This document shows, in pieces, positions 60,122-64,000 of a DNA stretch of 64,000 bases. Where the stretch lies: positions 15,190,001-15,254,000 of the forward strand of contig NC_079879.1 of NCBI RefSeq assembly GCF_029227915.1, written 5' to 3'. The notes beneath the pieces are model-generated. The model did no database searches. It was not told the origin of the DNA and worked only from the letters and a program-made list of their open reading frames with translations. The translations under genes and the position numbers were made by a program. Each line of letters begins with the position of its first letter. Positions within the stretch are counted from its first letter, which is position 1. The DNA comes from Hydractinia symbiolongicarpus. Its lineage: Eukaryota > Cnidaria > Hydrozoa > Anthoathecata > Hydractiniidae.

Positions 60122-60445
60122 CTAGTTTTCTTTGAAAATATCGCGTCTTGAAATTTTCGGTTGATGCAGCAATGTTCGTTTTAATTTTAGCATTAGCCTC
60201 CTCTTGACTGCATTCAAGAGTTTGTGAATAAATTTGTGCGAATCATCGGTAATGCAAACGCATTTCTCATGGTCAATAGTAGTTTTGCCGCTCACTAGCT
60301 CCTGCAAGATTTAGGCTTTATTCGTTTTCACCAGTTCTTCAATGCTTGTGAGAAGTGCCCAGGGAACAGGACCAAGTAGGTAACGAAACACATCTTCAAA
60401 GGACAGGCGAACTGCGCTGCGGCACGGCTGCTGAATAAAATTTCA
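60122..60445 (-). pseudogene. Decayed coding fragment with LGPVPWAL motif
   Basis: A minus-strand frame reads SFEDVFRYLLGPVPWALLTS followed by IEELVKTNKA, then a TAA, and in the same frame ILQELVSGKTTIDHEKC through to KEN and a stop at about 60122. The LGP(V/L)PW...K(T)NKA pattern resembles an uncharacterised, highly repeated protein family of cnidarian genomes, probably mobile-element derived. That link is from memory and unverified. One stop and a short length make it a pseudogene fragment. Confidence 0.35.
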
Positions 60446-62460
60446 TGATGAGTGTTGATTTTAAAGCTTGGTCGTCTGCTTCATGAAAAATCCCCATAAA
60501 TTGCGTTTATATTTTTGTGAGTGCTGAATTATTTATAATTAAGTATTTTTTAAACATTGCCAAACGGGTGAATAAATTAAAAAAAATGGCATATTTTTCT
60601 TTGTATTGTGATGGTCTTGTATTGTGATAATCAAAACCTTCTTTTTTCATAAATATAATGAAAATTTCAAAACTACAATGAAATGGAACCATGGACAAAA
60701 TGAATCTAACATGAATGAATAAAAACATGGCAAGGATCAGAGTTTCATACCGCCCAAATAAATGCGAGTGGATCAATCAAATCAGATACACAAATACATG
60801 TACACCGGTCAAAATGACAGTAATATGGAAAGTGAGGTGATCACTTATTTTTATAACACTTTTCTATAAACAAATTTAAATAATTAGCCAGAAAATTGAA
60901 AAAAATTTTAAACAATTGCTAAACAATTTGCATGGGGTGAAAAAATGGTCAAAAATTAAGCTATTTGCTTTGCTTAGAACTTTGAACAATTCGCCCTGTA
61001 TAATCTTATTAAAGTAAACAAGACTAAACAATTTTTGGGGCGTTCTTCATAATTCGCTAAACTCATTTTTCTAGATTATTTCTTTCCGCCGCATAAGGCG
61101 GAATCTTTAAAATCGCCTTGGAAGATAGAGAGATAGGGACCACCTAGAGCCTGGACGCGCGGTGTCCAGGATAAAGTATTTACTCTCGGCTTGGAAATTG
61201 TTCAATTTCTAAAAAGCCAATAGAAATGCGTTATTTGATTATTTAAACAATAGGATCTCAGATTGTCAGAATTTGACATTCATGGCTTCCTGCGAGGTTT
61301 TTTTTCGAAGTTCTTCGAGTTCTAGGTCCCACAGGCCAAAGTTTCTTGCCCAAAACAGTCGGTTGAGGAAGGACTGTATGCAATATATAAAAAAAACTTT
61401 GTTGCATTATAATTTATCCAATCCAGTTTTTTAAACCCAAATAAAAATTTTTGCCAGAGGCACAATTTATTGCTTATTTTTCACATTTTGTGTCAACCTT
61501 TGGCAGGGTTTGTAATGAACTAACTGATTTAACATATACATTGACAAAGATTTGATTTTGACATTGATCAGCTTTTCTTGTATGTGACATTTTGAGTGGC
61601 ATAAATTTTATGGATGAGATGTAGTTTGAAATGCTTTGGTAAACTTCTTTCCGAATAATTTTTGCATTTTCAGAGGGTCAGAGCAAGTAATATTAGTAGA
61701 TTTAGATTTTAAATGTCACATTATACTGCAGTTGTTGGATACCTTCAATTTTTTGGTCAGTTATATAATAATGCAGATTGTAAGATTTGCCACTGCTGTA
61801 TTGTTTGCTTTTTGATGGATGTATATCTGTTACATGAATTAAATGAGAAATCAGTGGATCTTCCACGGGAAACAGCTAGTCTCTATAATAATACGCTAAG
61901 TGTGTCTGTGTGTCTGTGACAGGCAAAGTGGGTGTGTTTATTTTCCTTTAATGTTGCCGAAAAAGTTATGTCTCAAATGTTAAATTTTCTGACGTTACGG
62001 CGCGACGTCAATAATCTTATATAATAATACGGTGCTGCTATAGGCTAAATTATAGCTTTTTACATGTTTAAACCGTCTCTGTTGGAAAAATGGACATTTG
62101 CGTCAACGGCCATTTCTTTTTTTTTGATAGAATTTCTATTTTGTCTCAAAGATTATGTGGATGGTTGTAGAAGTAAAGAAAGTTAGAAGTAGAAAATAAA
62201 GGCTAGAGTTTGAAGTTGATTTGAAATCACAGATAGTAAGAACTTTGATATTTGTAGACGTTTGGTTTTTATGTGGCTGGAGCAAGCAGGCTTCCTTTTT
62301 TTCAGCAAAAGCCACCCACCCAAAAGCCTCAAATTCTTAAAGTAGCCCTTTTATAGACTTTTTGGTCCATAATTAATGTGTGCCCTGGCGTGTAACTAAT
62401 GTATTTGTCCTAAAATTCAAAGTGCTACATAAAGCTGTTAGCTGACTAACAAACGGAAAA
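60446..62460. other. AT-rich intergenic stretch
   Basis: No gene is recognised. Two small GC-rich hairpins lie at 61085-61102 (tccgcc/ggcgga) and 61150-61170 (cctggac/gtccagg). The word ataataatacg recurs near 61886 and 62022 around a tgtgtctgtgtgtctgtg tract (61900-61917), possibly marking a small repeat. Confidence 0.55.
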
Positions 62461-63521
62461 CTTTGTAGTATTCAGTAATACACTGTAATACTTTGTAGTA
62501 TTCAGTAATACACTGTAACACCTTGTATTATTCGGTAATACACTGTAATACTTTGTAGTATTCAGTAATACACTGTAATACCCTGTAGTATTCAGTAATA
62601 CACTGTAATACCTTGTAGTATTCAGTAATACACTGTAATACCTTGTAGTATTCAGTAATACACTGTAATACTTTGTAGCATTCAGTAATACACTGTAATA
62701 CTTTGTAGTATTCAGTAATACACTGTAATACTTTGTAGCATTCAGTAATACACTGTAATACTTTGTAGCATTCAGTAATACACTGTAATACTTTGTAGTA
62801 TTCAGTAATACACTGTAATACTTTGTAGCATTCAGTAATACACTGTAATACTTTGTAGCGTTCAGTAATACACTGTAATACTTTGTAGTATTCAGTAATA
62901 CACTGTAATACTTTGTAGCATTCAGTAATACACTGTATTACCTTGTAGTATTCAGTAATACACTGTAATACCTTGTAGTATTCGGTAATAGACTGTAATA
63001 TCCTGTAGTATTCAGTAATACACTGTAATACTTTGTAGTATTCAGAAATACACTGTAATACCTTGTAGTATTCGGTAATACACTGTAATACCTTGTAGTA
63101 TTCGGTAATACACTGTAATACCCTGTAGTATTCAGTAATACACAGTAATACCTTGTAGTATTCGGTAATACACTGTAATACCCTGTAGCATTCAGTAATA
63201 CACAGTAATACCTTGTAGTATTCGGTAATACACTGTAATACTTTGTAGTATTCAGTAATACACTGTAATACCTTGTAGTATTCGGTAATACACTGTAATA
63301 CCCTGTAGTATTCCGTAATACACTGTAATACCTTGTAGTATTCGGTAATACACTGTAATACCCTGTAGTATTCAGTAATACACTGTAATACTTTGTAGCA
63401 TTCGGTAATGCACTGTAATACCTTGTAGTATTCAGTAATACACTGTAATACTTAGTAATATACTGTAATACCTTGTAGTATTCAGTAATACACTGTAATA
63501 CTTTGTAGTAGTCAGTAATAC
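62461..63521. repeat. 30-bp minisatellite, about 35 units
   Basis: The unit is ctttgtagtattcagtaata followed by cactgtaata. Thirty-three regular units run from 62461 to 63450, then a 20-bp partial unit at 63451-63470, then nearly two more. Variation is concentrated at a few positions (ctttg/ccttg/ccctg, agta/agca and cagt/cggt), and the variant units are clustered. Each unit holds a gtatt/aatac hairpin around cagt. It lies between intergenic DNA and a P-element remnant. Confidence 0.97.
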
Positions 63522-63580
63522 GCTACCTTTCCCACTGTTTCGCTAAGCACTTGCGCTGCTAACCGCACCCTCATCACACG

Positions 63581-64000
63581 TTAGGGGTTTAAATTAATGT
63601 GATCATTGGTTAACTTTGGAAGCATCTTTAGACCACAGTCTAAATCTTGATAGTAAAATTAAGATATATGAGACCATAGGATGAAAAAACCACTATTCCA
63701 CATGAACCGTGTTGCACGACCAGCACCAGAGTTTGAAAGACAATTCCATGTGGTTTTGATCAAATGTGGTACATCAGCAAAAAAGTAAATGAATCGACCA
63801 TCACGAGCAAAAAGAATTTTTGTACGATGCACAACGTTTTTTCCACCATTACCATCAAGATTTTTGTGCATTCTAAAGAATTTTCTGTTGGGTGAGGCAC
63901 CATCAGCAGTAGCTGCTATTACTTTCAAATTGATATTTTTAAGAATGTTGACAGCCTTCCAAAATATGGGGAAAATTTGAAATGATGTTGCACCTGTTGT
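63581..64000 (-). pseudogene. P-element/THAP9-like transposase fragment, cut by the window edge
   Basis: The minus-strand frame is open from the right edge to 63659 and reads FWKAVNILKN, then VIAATADGASPNRKFF, FIYFFADVPHLIKTTWNCL and RATRFMWNSGFFILWSHIS. These are the conserved RNase-H-like and following parts of P-element/THAP9 transposases. DGASPN includes a catalytic-type Asp, and DVPHLIKT is a family signature. A TAA at 63659-63661 interrupts the frame, but the family match continues past it (QDLDCGLKMLPKLTNDHI) to a stop at 63581-63583. The single change looks like a Gln codon turned into TAA. The N-terminal THAP zinc finger would lie outside the window. The remnant begins 60 bp from the minisatellite. 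Confidence 0.88.

Noticed and set aside
62461-63521. CRISPR array at the 30-bp repeats
   Set aside because: The units are directly adjacent with no spacers and the sequence is a eukaryotic minisatellite.
44973-63661. Alternative genetic code in which TAA is a sense codon, suggested by in-frame TAA at 44973, 46305, 60303 and 63659
   Set aside because: The intact dUTPase coding sequence contains no internal TAA or TAG over 190 codons and ends in TAA at the expected C-terminus. All the interrupted frames are in mobile-element remnants that also show missing parts.

Overview
This is eukaryotic, almost certainly metazoan, genomic DNA. The dUTPase gene is split by introns with consensus splice sites, and the transposon remnants (CR1/L2-like LINE, K02A2.6-type Ty3/gypsy, P-element/THAP9-like, MULE) are of kinds abundant in cnidarians and other invertebrates. 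The AT-rich, CTAG-rich unique DNA and the mix of elements fit a cnidarian, perhaps a hydrozoan, but no sequence here proves the species.

Layout. (1) 1-38336: a satellite array with a basic period of about 182 bp (roughly 200 monomers), clearly richer in G+C and CpG than the rest. It consists of interspersed monomer classes in nested tandem duplications (2427 bp, 4545 bp, 1272 bp and larger blocks offset by 3830 and 6834 bp). One inverted piece sits at 18585-18868, and a 1.1-kb 5'-truncated LINE at 35887-36993 can be dated against an unoccupied copy of its target. The many 60-85 residue minus-strand reading frames here are repeats of the satellite, not genes. (2) 38337-39945: a decayed minus-strand Ty3/gypsy pol remnant abuts the satellite. 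(3) 39985-40677 and 52979-53878: two copies of a non-coding element with an internal 128-bp tandem repeat and a shared 290-bp tail. (4) 41713-42123: a short unrecognised reading frame. (5) 43781-49536: a complete 5.76-kb Mutator-like (MULE) transposon, defined by 31-bp terminal inverted repeats and a perfect 9-bp target duplication. It carries a spliced, now broken gene that joins two C2H2 fingers, part of a MULE transposase, a Ulp1-type cysteine protease and a PHD-like finger. (6) 50053-59454: a complete five-exon dUTPase gene on the plus strand with all five signature motifs, an E2F-like promoter site and an intron 4 stuffed with small transposons (palindromic MITE, TTAA-flanked element, tRNA-derived sequence). 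(7) 59550-60445: decayed minus-strand coding fragments. (8) 62461-63521: a 30-bp minisatellite of about 35 units. (9) 63581-64000: a minus-strand P-element/THAP9-like transposase remnant running off the window.

The only intact, cell-type gene is dUTPase, which hydrolyses dUTP and supplies dUMP for thymidylate synthesis. The rest is a satellite block and its repeat-rich flank. The best candidate for something new is the MULE/Ulp1/PHD element, followed by the nested satellite architecture and the pair of internally repeated non-coding elements.
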